From contig CM075852.1 in the NCBI GenBank assembly GCA_037975125.1, positions 12,891,814 to 12,955,813 on the forward strand: a DNA stretch of 64,000 nucleotides. Reading direction: 5' to 3'. The notes under the pieces were generated by a model that was not told where the DNA came from, did no database searches, and saw nothing but the letters and a program-made list of their open reading frames with translations. The position numbers were made by a program, and so were the translations under genes. Shown in pieces: positions 31,461 through 42,739 of this stretch (its first letter is position 1; the number at the start of each line of letters is the position of its first letter). The stretch is from Latrodectus hesperus (lineage: Eukaryota; Arthropoda; Arachnida; Araneae; Theridiidae).

Positions 31461-31716
31461 GGTACAGATGCCGTATAATGCAGGATGTCGAATTCTGAAT
31501 TTTTTTGGCTATGAAGAAATATTTCCATGATGATTTTTTGTGACGTGCGCGATGACATAAATACTAGGGATGCCAAAATAGAATTTTCTGCTTGATTCTT
31601 ATAGGTCTCCTTATCGATGACGTAATAAAAACCAGATTGCCAGATACATAAGTAAACCCTCCAAAAAATCACCAAACTCAGAATTTGGCATCCTGTATTA
31701 TACGGTGTCTGTGCCA
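31461..31716 (-). mobile_element. MITE copy B (GGCACAG family)
   Basis: Ends are GGTACAGATGCCGTATAATG and CGGTGTCTGTGCC, with matching inverted inner repeats (GAATTCTGAATTTTTTTGG against CAAACTCAGAATTTGGC). Flanks AATTAAAG and AATTAAGA are a worn 8-bp duplication. The minus-strand ORF across it is shared by other copies only because the element repeats. Confidence 0.85.
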
Positions 31717-32519
31717 ATTAAGAACATGTTAATAGCACATTTGTCTTCTCGGCTGTTAGTGATACTGTGAGGCAGAGATTCAGCGCAGCGTTGCATATGA
31801 CTTCTCCTGAAGTCATCAATTTGATAGTCTGAAAATAGTTCTAGGATTTGAACTGACACGAGTGGTAATACTGAGAATATTATAAAAATGAATCACGAGG
31901 GCTAAAATACAAAACCAGAAACATGCTCGTAAGAATTCCTCTTTTTTTAGAAAAAACATCATACAACTATCCACCAGGTGGCGATATCTGAGAATCCAGA
32001 CTACTTTACATAAATGCGTTCTTATCCTTTGCATATCACAACATTTTATTTCTGTCATGTAAATTTCAAATACATAGCATGTAACTTTTTTAGAGTAGCA
32101 ATTTTAACTGTCTTCGACAATGTAAAAATTATGTATACCTTTATTTTCTACTTTCTTGATTTATTTCATCTTCAAGGAGCACTTAATCTAGCCCGTCATT
32201 TCTTTTTATGAAAGGGTACGTTATATACAAATATATTTACTAAAAAAAAGGAATAATCGTAATCGGAAATCATAGAAAAATATTTTCACTTCTTTAATAA
32301 AACTGCATTCAATATTCAGTATTAAACAATGCAATATCTTCAAACTTGATAACTAAAATTAAAGAAATCGTTAATAAAATTCATTTTTAAATTTCAATTT
32401 GTGCTTTAATACAGATCAAACCGATGGGAAAATAATATTAATATTTAACTTGTGAGTTAAAATTGTATTTTATGATAAATATTTATCTAATTAGAGGAAC
32501 ATTTATCCAATCAGAAATA

Positions 32520-33208
32520 CGAGATTTGTCCGGAAAATACGTATAAAAGTTGAATAATAACTTTATTTTACTGTTTGCAATCACCACCAGGTGGCACTAC
32601 TGCTCTAACCAATCCCATCAACGCTCAGTTCGAGTCAGACCACTCTGTGTGTAAGTAGGAGTGTGCGGCTGCTTGTAGAAAGTTATTCTTTTTCACCTGC
32701 CGTCGGCATGGAGCTCCCTCTGATTGAGGAACAGAGCCAGAGAGTAAACGGAAATTTTTACATTGAAGTTTTGATACGTCTCAGAGCTCAATTGACCGAA
32801 GTTCGACCGGATTTGGCAAAAGGGGGCAGGTGGATGCTTCATAACGACAATGCGCTCGCTCACACGTCGCTCGTTGTGTGTGACTTTTTGGCCCGAAGCT
32901 CAATCACCGTTACAGACCACCCGCCTTATTCACCCGATTTAGCCCCTTGTGACTTCTTCTTGTTCCCTAAATGCAAAATGGTGCTTTGGGGGCGGCACTT
33001 GGGAGATGTGGAAGGCAGAAACGGCACGGATACTGAACAGTACCACAACTGAAGACTTTCAGCAATGTTATCAACAGTGGAAACGGCGTTGGCAGAAGTG
33101 TATCTCGTTTCAGGGTGAGTACTTTGCGGGATACCATATTGTAATATCTGAATGATTGTAAAAAAAGTTATTATTCAACTTTTATACGTATTTTCCGGAC
33201 AAACCTCG
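32520..33208 (+). mobile_element. mariner element, internally deleted, with TIRs and TA duplications
   Basis: The terminal inverted repeats start CGAGATTTGTCCGGAAAATA at 32520 and end with the complement of CGAGGTTTGTCCGGAAAATA at 33208. They agree over about 45 bases with a single clear mismatch. TA lies on each side (32518-32519, 33209-33210). The transposase start MELPLIEEQ (ATG at 32708) is fused to the C-terminal half. RWMLHNDNALAH holds the second catalytic Asp and YSPDLAPCDFFLFPK the third (D34D spacing). A frameshift near 33000 moves the tail (TTEDFQQCYQQWKRRWQKC) to another frame, open to 33155. At 689 bp against about 1.3 kb for an intact element, it is a non-autonomous relic. Confidence 0.9.
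32663..33155 (+). pseudogene. mariner transposase, deleted and frameshifted
   Basis: Two overlapping frames (32663-33052 and 32949-33155) together cover the N-terminal few residues and the C-terminal half. The catalytic Asp of the first block and most of the DNA-binding domain are missing. Confidence 0.82.
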
Positions 33209-33578
33209 TATATATTTATGCTTAATACTAAGTATATTTATAATAAGCATGAACACACAATGCTTATATTATCTCCGAATATCGATTAATTTAATGCAGG
33301 AGCGTTTTCTTAAAATGAAGCTTGCTCTTACGAGGAAAAATAAAGTCATTTACGTGTTTGTGTGATAGTTTAATAGGATAAGGATATAATAAAATATAAA
33401 GTAACTTCTTTTGATGAAATACAAAAAAATACAGATGAAAAATATTTGCATTGCGTGATTCGGTAGGGATATTTCAAGGCCATTTTATAAAAAATATTCA
33501 AACATACTTTCGTGATGGGAAAACAATGTTTAATATAATACAGAAATGTCATCAGAGACTTAAATCAAGAGAAAGAAG

Positions 33579-33826
33579 GGCACAGCTGCCGTATAATCCA
33601 GCGTGCCAAATATTGAATTTTTTTTGAAGACAAAGAAATACTGCCAAGATTATTGTGACATCTCGCAATGACGTAAATACTAGGGTTGCCAAAATAGGAT
33701 TTCCTACATAATTCTTATAGGTCTTCATCTTTATGACGTAATAATTAGGTTGTAAAACCAAGTTAGGGGATAAACAAAAAAATCACCAAACTCAGAATTT
33801 GGCATGTTGTATATATAATCTGTACC
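33579..33826 (-). mobile_element. MITE copy C (GGCACAG family), perfect 8-bp duplication
   Basis: Starts GGCACAGCTGCCGTATAATC, ends ATATAATCTGTACC. Flanking GAAAGAAG at 33571-33578 and 33827-33834 is a perfect 8-bp target duplication and fixes the element ends. Confidence 0.9.
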
Positions 33827-33839
33827 GAAAGAAGTCAGA

Positions 33840-36080
33840 TAGCAAATTTCCTTTTGATCTAGAAACAACTAAAGGATAAAAATTAAGAAAAAGCAGAATA
33901 AAACTACCTTGGTTATGATAAATATCCCTTATTAAACTCTAAACCAAATAGTTAGTAAATTCATATTGGAAAGGAATACTAGCAATATAAATTACAGTAT
34001 TTATAAAATTATCTTCAATCAAAGAATTAGCAGTGTTTATAAAATAAGAAGTTATTATTATTATTTGATTTTTACTGCTTATTAAAATAGCTTGTTATCA
34101 ATAAGAAAATAAATGAATTTGACTGTAACTACTAAAACAAAATATCAATGAGTTTTAATAAATCTAAATAATGTATTCGCAATTTGTATAAATTATTCAA
34201 ATAAATGTGTATGTTTTTTTGTTTTATTCCCCAAATGCTTTTCTGTCGCTAGCAAAAATAAGTGGTTCGAAAAATAGTTTTAGAATATTTACTATTTGGA
34301 TTTGAACTTATTTAAATAATACGACAGATAACATGTTGTGTGTATATTTAACTGTTAATTATGTAGTGCAAAAAATAGTATGTAATACTGAATTTTAAAT
34401 CATAGAACTAATTAAATAAATTTCTGAATTCCTTAAACATGTGATAAAGGGGTATACTTAATATAAAACATAAACTTCGAATAAAGTCGATTAAGTATTT
34501 AGCAAAAAAACGCTTGGTGTTATCATTGCACCGAATTTAATATGAGAAAGAGTAAAGATATTAACAGCGAAGCTTAAATATAATTTTTATAGTGAAACAT
34601 ATAGTCGTAGATAGTTCGTTTTATTATTTCTTCACAAATACTATTTCCTTTAAAATTTTTAAAATAGCTCTAAGTCACTCTTACGTAGATACTAATATCA
34701 ACTACAAAAACAGTGAACGTTTAAATTTTTAATTCAACGCTTAGTAAACTGCTCACATTTATTATCGCGTTAGTGAGTAAAGCCAGGTATATTCGATAGT
34801 AAAAGCACTGTAAAATGAATTTTTGTCGGCCATCGTAAAACTGTTTTTGCTTCATAAAGTTAAATATTAAAATGTCATAAAATTCTAGAACATTGCCACA
34901 AAGTTGGTAAGAAATATTTACTGAAGTTTTTAGTTTAAATTCTAGCTTAAATAATATATCAACTGCTAAATATATAAATCAGATATCTGAGAATATTAGA
35001 TTATTTTTTGTGTACATACATATTTTTATAAACTTATCTAAAGTTGCATTTAAATATCAGCTCCAATACTATTAATTGGATTACAAAAGTTATCTACAAT
35101 GATGTTCATTGAAAAATTCCTTTTCTTTCATTTGTTAACTGTGTTATTAAAACAACAATGCAAGCCATTATTGATATTTAACAATGAAACAACATGTTAA
35201 CAATACATATAAAATATTAGAACAAAATGTCGAATGATTTAGTCATAAAATCAGAGTTCAGTTGTGCTCAAGAAGTGTTTCCAGTCTTGATTGAAAACGC
35301 TGGACTCCCTCACTTAATTTTTAAATATTTTATTCAAAAAATTCTTGTAAGAATGGTTAAGATTCCTCTTTTAAGAATAGAATGTTTAGAATTTGATATG
35401 ATCATTGATGAACAATGGAGATAAAAATTACACCTATGCTTAGAGTAGATCTGTTAGTTAGTAAGCATCTGTAAAATTCTAGGTTTTTTATTCTTTCTAT
35501 GCCTAAATAAAGGTACTATATTTAAAAATCCATATGGAAAGTTGCATTGTCTTGGACTCCGAAAAAACGTCTTAGAATATATCCTGAAAACTATACAGTA
35601 TCGCTAAAAGCTACGCTAAATACTAACATTGTGTTATTAGGCCGAGTTTTGACATTGTGGCTTTAAAAATAGCTTTAGAATATACCCTAAAAAAGTACTA
35701 TATTGTTAGAAGATACGTGATAGTTCAAATATGGCCTTATTTGCAAATTAAAAGTAGCATTTATAACTATTCGATAGTAATATTTGGGAAACTGAAGGCA
35801 AATTTATGTGAAAAATTTGTGATACAAGGTGAGGAAAATTAGACAATAATAAATAACAAAAGGTTTTGCCAAATTTAAAAGAAAAATATGATAATTAATT
35901 TGTCGCATTTGTTTTACACTCAAACATAAATAACAATATATATATAAGGCCAAAAAAGCAGTGCAGATTTACTGATACATAAATAAGTTAGCGTGATTGC
36001 AGTAATGAGAACTTACATCAATTGAGGAACAATAGAACTAAGTATAACACTTCTATCAATCTTTTTTATTAGCCAAACGG
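33840..36080. other. AT-rich stretch without recognised features
   Basis: No splice-bounded frame, repeat or RNA gene that I can support. ORFs at 35227-35424 and 35657-35842 lack any recognisable domain. Confidence 0.55.
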
Positions 36081-36088
36081 TGAATTTT

Positions 36089-36237
36089 ACATGGATCTGA
36101 TCCAGCTGTGAGCGTCGTGGTTGCTAAGAGACGCTGTTCGGCCAATGCCATTGATTGAAGGCTTGTGCTTACTCTTCGATAACGAAGAATGCTGAACCAA
36201 TTTTGGAAATAGAACGGAATATATGATTAATTTTACC
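36089..36237 (-). other. Candidate exon on the minus strand (possibly 5' UTR of the sulfotransferase gene)
   Basis: A GC-richer block in AT-rich surroundings. On the minus strand it is preceded by a pyrimidine tract and AG (TCTCTCTTTCTTTCAG, AG at 36238-36239) and followed by CAGATCCAT|GTAAAATTC. One frame is open across the whole block (contains HKPSINGIGRTASLSNHD), but a frame of 49 codons can be open by chance. It lies 12.6 kb upstream of the sulfotransferase start, on the same strand. It could be an untranslated exon, an exon of another gene, or chance. Confidence 0.25.
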
Positions 36238-38494
36238 CTGAAAGAAAGAGAGATTTCTTAAAAAATACATAAATATTTCATGGTAACAAAACATGGTTGT
36301 TGTGTTGGTTAAAAAATTAATCTCCAACGATAAGTTCTCAGAGAAAATAATCCAATTTTCAGAAAACTTTCAGTGTTTTTTTGAAATGTGGTTCAATTTT
36401 TTACTTTCACAGCAATTTATTAATCACTTGAATGAATTAAAAAATCCGTAAATGTCTTAATGAATTTTTCTTCATATATATTTTGATTAGATTATAAAAA
36501 AACTTAACTCAAATTTAATAGGAATAATGTTAAAACTATATTTTAATATAAAATTCACAGCTTACATTTTGTTAAACAAAATTTAATTTTATGTATTAAA
36601 TTTTTAATTTGAAGAATATTTTATGATTATTTATTCAAAAAATACAAATTGGCTAAGCTTTTGTTTTATTTTAAGGTTTAAAATATTTTTGTTAAATTAT
36701 ATTAAATATTGAAAAAAAAGACTGACAATTTAAAGTATTTTACATAACAAGTTTTGGAATAAAGGTATACATATTTTTCGAAAGATGGCAAATTATTAAA
36801 AAAATTGTGCTAGCAATGAAACGTAAGTAAATGCAGATAATTAATACTGTAGTCTAAAATTTAAAAAAATTTGAGCTCACATTCATTGATGTGATTAATT
36901 TAAGTAGTCAATATTAATATCATCGGTGCAGAAAAATCTACAAGTTAGTTAAAAAAAATTGTGGATTTTTAATAAATTAAAGTTGCCATTTTATAGATTT
37001 TTCTTTGTTACATATCACATATTGATAGTAAATTTTCTAATATATTTAATTGGAAATATTATTAATTTCAGACATTTTTTAAAATAATTTAATCAAGTAT
37101 TACTTACAAATGAAACAAAAAAATCTTTCACATTTACGTGTTTTTGAAATTTCCATACAATAACAATACATATCAATTTTTATTTATTCTTCGAAATATA
37201 GCATTTTTAATTATTAAACTATTTCTAGCTGATTTACTGGAATAAACTTCTCAGAAATATCACAAGTACAAAAAATACAATTATTTTAATAATATAGACG
37301 GTTTAAAGATACATACGATTATTAAAAATAACTTTTGAAGTAATTGTAACGACGCATTTCTGTCTTTGAATCTTTCATTGTGCCGAAGAATGAAAATTAC
37401 AAACACTGAATTTTTATAATAATAATAAAAAATAAAAAAAAAACATTTTTCACGTTAAGCAATAAAATAATATTTCATGAAAACGATATTTACTTTAATG
37501 CATATTATTTAATTATTATATGATTTTTATTCAAAGTAAGTTTAAAAAAATCGTTTGCAGAATATTTTCTATAAACATATTTCAGTTTTAATTTAATTCA
37601 GAAAATAATTTATATAATAATGTGAGTGAAACGAACGAACGATAGAGCTCACAATTTATTTAAATAAAATAAAAAAAGATTTGTGTGTGGAATTCACAGC
37701 TGCTCATACTTCTAGTTGAAAATTATTAACATGACGCATTGCAATATTTTGCAGTTTAAAAGTTTCAAGGAAGTTTAAGTCTAATTGCTAGCGTTATTAC
37801 AAGAAGGAAGTAAATATTATACATTTGATTGTTGAAAAGTATTCTTCATATATGGATAGCGTGATACAGTGTTATTTCTATAGAGTTCCTGTGCACGAAT
37901 TTTTATACCTAATAAACTCTTATCTGATTCCTTGTTTTGATATTGTTCTATTTTGGAATTTCTGATCTTTATGAAGGAAATAAATTCTATTTGTATTAAT
38001 TGTTCTTAGTTATTTCATATTAGTTCAATGCTGGTTCTCTTTTATAATATATAAAACATTTTTGTTTAGTGTACAATTCTAACATCTATAATTTCTTTAA
38101 TATCATTAAATCAATACTCCACCATTAAGAGAAAAATCAAAAATATAAATTAAATCAGTGCATGGGAAAAAACAGAAATATTTTTCAATAGATACGTCAC
38201 AGAAGTTAAGATTATTAAAAATATAATCTATATATATAAAGATATAAAAGCTGCAAAAGTTGGCATATTTTAGCTAATGTTGTGTACTTTCGAAAATAAT
38301 ATGAATAATATCTGCAAATGAAATTGAAGTCGGAATACAATAAATAGATTTATGCCAAGACTTATGATCAAGTATTTAAATAATCAGCATTTTAAATAAG
38401 TGAATGTTTACCAACAGATTTATATTAATGTAAAATTATCTCCTAAAGAAGGCAGATGTAAAGAAATGTTATTTATTTAATTTTTAATGGTTAA

Positions 38495-38754
38495 GGCACA
38501 GATGTCAAATTCCAAAATTCCAAATTTGGCCAAGATTCCAAATTTAGAATTTTTTGGCAAGGAAAGAAAGTTGCCAAAATGACGTATTGTGAGGACGTAA
38601 ATAAATGGGTTGCCAAAATAGAATTTTCTGAATAATTTTTATAGGTCTCCATATCTATGACGTAATAAAGACCAGGTTGCCAGATATATAGGAATATTCT
38701 GCAAAAAATCACCAAACTCACAATTGGCATCTTGGATTATGAGGGGTCTGTGCC
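38495..38754 (-). mobile_element. MITE copy D (GGCACAG family)
   Basis: Ends GGCACAGATGTC and GGGGTCTGTGCC, with the family interior (GTTGCCAAAATAGAATTTTC, ATGACGTAATAAAGACCAGG). Flanks ATGGTTAA and TTCGTTAA match at 6 of 8. The first part holds a small local duplication (AAATTCCAAAATTCCAAATT). Confidence 0.85.
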
Positions 38755-39289
38755 TTCGTTAATTATGCTTTTACTTAAATTCAGTATTGCTAAATAATTT
38801 AAAAGCCTTATTGAAATTTTAATATTTTCGAAACAGATAATCATGATTACATTTAGAGTAATTTTTTGATATATTTTGTACAGAATTTGAAATATTATCT
38901 ACTAAATCATATTATTCTCTATTTACTTCATAGATGATAATGTGGCAGTGCCACAGTTTAAATTTTATGCCCATAACTTTGTTTTACTATGTAAATTAGG
39001 ATTCTATTCTATATTCCATTTGATAGTATTATCTATTTCACATTCCATCTTAATAAAGACTATTTCAATTCGGAAAAAATCCTGAAATATCCAAGCATCT
39101 TTTGTTAAATTAGTTTGATTATTCGACTGTGAAATTGTGCTACTACAATTAATTCAAAAGATTCCAAAGTATTTAATAACGCTGATATTTATATTTTATC
39201 TTTGATATATTGTTTTATGTCAAATAAAGCATCAAGAAAATGTTAAATTATTTCCTATGCAATAACATGTAAATAAGAACCATGAAAGA

Positions 39290-39605
39290 AAGGTCGCTTT
39301 GACTTGTGGTTGATTATAGAAGCGTTATCGGAAGGTAATGAATTCGAATCCAGACCGATTCGAAGATCTGTCGTATTCACTAATGGCAGTTAGTCGCAAT
39401 ATCTTTCATGCAAAATGATAACTCTGGGAATCTTCAGCTTGGTCCCAGCTCGTAATATAGAAGCCCTGGTGCACCAGCAAGGTCAATTTAGGGATCTTGA
39501 TGGTAGAAACACTATGTGCCTCATTAAATAAAAGTGCCATTGCTTTCATCCCTTATGGTTCTAACGGGTGAAAGTCCTCTAGTAGCTAGGCATTAAAAAC
39601 AACAA
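39290..39605 (+). mobile_element. Worn tRNA-derived SINE, family 3
   Basis: GATTCGAA-like B box (GAATTCGAATCCAGACC near 39340) and a body with GATCTGTCGTATTCACTAAT and CAAAATGATAACTCTGGG, aligning with 15701-15907. It continues further than that copy and ends in AACAACAACAA. A-box sequence is degraded. Confidence 0.6.
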
Positions 39606-39657
39606 CAATAGCAAAATCATATAAAAGAAAATTTATTTATATTGGTATAACAGATTT

Positions 39658-40025
39658 GGGCCATGGTAGCCTAGTGGTTAGGGCAACGGACTTCCGTCCA
39701 GAAGAGCGGGGTTCTATTCCCAATGCCGCTAAAGTCCCACCGAGTACATGCTCGTTAAATATGGGAAATCGAAACTCATGTGGTTGGTTGTTGAGCAGTT
39801 ACCATGGGTGTAATGGTCTGGAAAAAACTTCCTCCTCCTTCAGATCAATGTCAAAATTGAGGCAGATCCTTTAATGGTGCCATCTATCTGAGGAGTTTAC
39901 AGCAAAATCGTACTTTCACCTTAGTGGTGATCTCGTTAAGCGAAAGAATCACTCTACTGGCTTAAATTCCCTTATCCAACGGCATAGCAAATTTGGCTTT
40001 TCCAAGTGTCATAAGTAACAACAAC
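39658..40025 (+). mobile_element. tRNA-derived SINE, family 2
   Basis: GGCCATGGTAGCCTAGTGG head, GGGGTTCTATTCCCAATGCC B box (one change from GGTTCGA), the family body and an AACAACAAC tail. It sits about 50 bp after another SINE. Confidence 0.88.
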
Positions 40026-40084
40026 GTAATATATTTGAATGAATTTATAAATTTAATCAAATAATAAATTCATTCAAATATTAC
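40026..40084. repeat. Inverted repeat, AT-rich
   Basis: GTAATATATTTGAATGAATT and, on the other arm, its complement with a 2-base difference, around a short AT spacer. It lies between a SINE and the long AT microsatellite. Confidence 0.7.
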
Positions 40085-40151
40085 AGAAAATTTTAATAAT
40101 ACAGTTGACCATTTGTATATGTCATGTCATTTTATATATGTTAATTTATAT

Positions 40152-40345
<194 letters not shown>

Positions 40346-41971
40346 GTCAATTTTGTGAATTTGTGATTATTTCTAAGAACATAACTATTTTATTTATAGG
40401 AGCATTCATTTTTGAATATCAGATATTTTCTCACATATCACCTTATGCGAATATAGCAAGTTTTCAATAATTATCAAACATTTTTATTGGGCGAAAAAAT
40501 AAGAAGATAATAAATATTTATTAGTATTTATTTTTAAATAGTATATTACCGAGTTTATTGAATTATAAATTTTCAATATTATGTAGTGGATTCAGAATTA
40601 AATATTATGGATAGTATGAGTAAAGAATAATCTTAATTAAAAATGGATGTTTTTAATAACCTTATATGGGAAATAAGATAGTTGTAAAAATTACTTTTCA
40701 ACAGTAAAAGTATATGGAGAATTTTGAAACATTATAATTGTCTAAGCATTTTAACAGTAATAACTTTACTCATAAAGTACTTCTGTATTTTAAATTTCAA
40801 TATTAATTTCCTAATTATATGCAATTTTTGATTTTTAAATTTAGTAACAATGTCATATTTTTTAGAATTTACGTTTTTCTCAATCTTTAAATAAAAGAAT
40901 TATTTAAATGCTTTGTAGGATTTTATTTATTCTTGAAACTTTTAAAATTAAAAAAATAGCATTTATCTCATTTAAATAACTTTTTAGTTTTAATTGATAA
41001 ATCAACTCAAATCTCTCTTTTTTAGGTTAAAAACATATCTTGAACCATATCTCTTATCTTATTATCTTGAACCATATTTTATTTTTGTTATGTTCACAAT
41101 ACAACTTTTTCACAAACATGTGTTTTTTCCCCCGCCCGAAGCATACAACAATATCTGACATAAAATCATATAAATTTGAAACATTTCTCTCTTTCTGTAT
41201 ATGGTTGGTACAAAATTTCATTATTCTAAATAATTTAAATTCGGCTGATATAAGTTCCAATATTAGATTTTCAGTTTAATATGATGCTTAAAAATAATTT
41301 TGATTTGGACTTCTAACGGCTTACAGTTACCATTTTGAAGAAGAATTGGAAAACGGTTTCTGTATAAAGATCAGCACTTTTTGAATGAACTTGAAAATCA
41401 TAAACATATTTTAAATTTGCGAAATTAAGTGCTAAAATCTGAACTCTCTCGGATATCAAGTTCTCAAATCTGCTAATAGGAACATTGTTAACTTTGGAAA
41501 ATAGTGTTTTCCATTAAAAAGTTTATTCATGGATTTAGAGAAAATGAAAATTCTAAAACAATAGTGTTTGGTCTCAAAATTAACAAAAAATTAAGCTTAA
41601 CGTCTTTGATACACCATAGAGGTCGGCCTAAGATTTTTGTAAAGATTTTTATATTCATCATGGAAATTGACTTTTGAAAAAACTCTTCGTAGATAGTGGA
41701 GCATATTTATGTATGGCTAAGGAGCAAATCCAAAAAACTTTTAAGTATTCGCCTCGACAGGCGAGTAAGCAGAAGTGAAATATCTATCTTCAACTGTTCA
41801 ATAATCACTGAAATCTAAACCTTGTGAGTTTACAGTCAACAAATTCAGACTCCAAGAATTTTGCACAAGCTCAAAAACGGATAACGTTAGCGAAATACAA
41901 CGGCGCGTAAGCAAAGTAACTCCAACTATTGGACCATCACGATGTTTTAATGCCGCCGGTATTTTAACTAT

Positions 41972-42358
41972 GTTGTTGTTGTTACTAATGACACTTGGAC
42001 AAGCCAAGCTCGCTATGCCTTGGCTATGCGAATTTAAGTCAATTGGGAGCGTCTTTCGTTTTAATCAGAGCACCATAAAGGTGAAAGTTCGACTTTTTGC
42101 TCTTCAAATCCTCCGATAGATGGCAGCACCAGAGGATCTACTCCCTCAATTTTGGCATTGATCTGAAGGGGGAGTAAATTTCTCCAGACCATTGCACCCA
42201 TGGTAACTGCTCAACGACCGACCACAGGACTTTCGATTCTACAGATTTAACGAGCACGTATATCGCATGTACTCGATGGGTCTTTGACGGCATTGGGAAT
42301 CGAACCCCACCCTTCCGGATGGAAGGCCGATACCCTAACCACTAGGCTACCACGGCCA
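41972..42358 (-). mobile_element. tRNA-derived SINE, family 2, with 11-bp duplication
   Basis: Minus-strand head at 42358 (GGCCGTGGTAGCCTAGTGG, then GGGTTCGATTCCCAATGCC) and a tail of AACAACAACAAC at the low end. Flanks ATTTTAACTAT at 41961-41971 and 42359-42369 are a perfect 11-bp target duplication. Confidence 0.93.
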
Positions 42359-42369
42359 ATTTTAACTAT

Positions 42370-42735
42370 TAGTAGGGTCATTCAAGCCGGATAGGTCCCC
42401 GTAGGGAAGGAGCCAGATTAATTGGAATACCAACGAGAACTAAACCAGTCCTCTGGGTGCTCTGGTCTCAAGACTGCAACTTTTCTCCATCCATGAACAA
42501 CTGTTTCGCTGAGCAAGCTACACTAGAACACATCCTTGAGTGTTTGGGGCTATCTAAGAAAGATTTGCCCGACGATCCTTTGATGGTATTAAAATTTTTG
42601 GGGGTGTTTAACATTATGGACCTGGTCTATCACTGCTTGCCAAAGGGGACGTGCAACAACAACACGATGTTTTACTATAAAACTGTATTTGTACCAAGCA
42701 GTGCCACTTTTAATAGTGTATGAATGAAGTTTTTA
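42370..42735 (+). pseudogene. Probable LINE ORF2 C-terminal relic
   Basis: An open frame from about 42425 to 42723 contains EQATLEHILECLGLSKKDL followed by DPLMVLKFLGVFNIMDLV. This resembles the C-terminal tail after RNase H in arthropod jockey/I-like LINEs, where C-x-x-x-x-x-x-E-x-A-x-x-H-I-L-x-C-L-G is typical. Upstream sequence on the other side of the SINE (about 41600-41960) may belong to the same relic but is not recognisable. Assignment is by pattern only. Confidence 0.45.
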
Positions 42736-42739
42736 CAGT

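Noticed and set aside
35227..35424. 65-codon ORF MSNDLVIKSEFSC...
   Set aside because: No domain, no upstream signal and no splice edges; its length is expected by chance over 64 kb.
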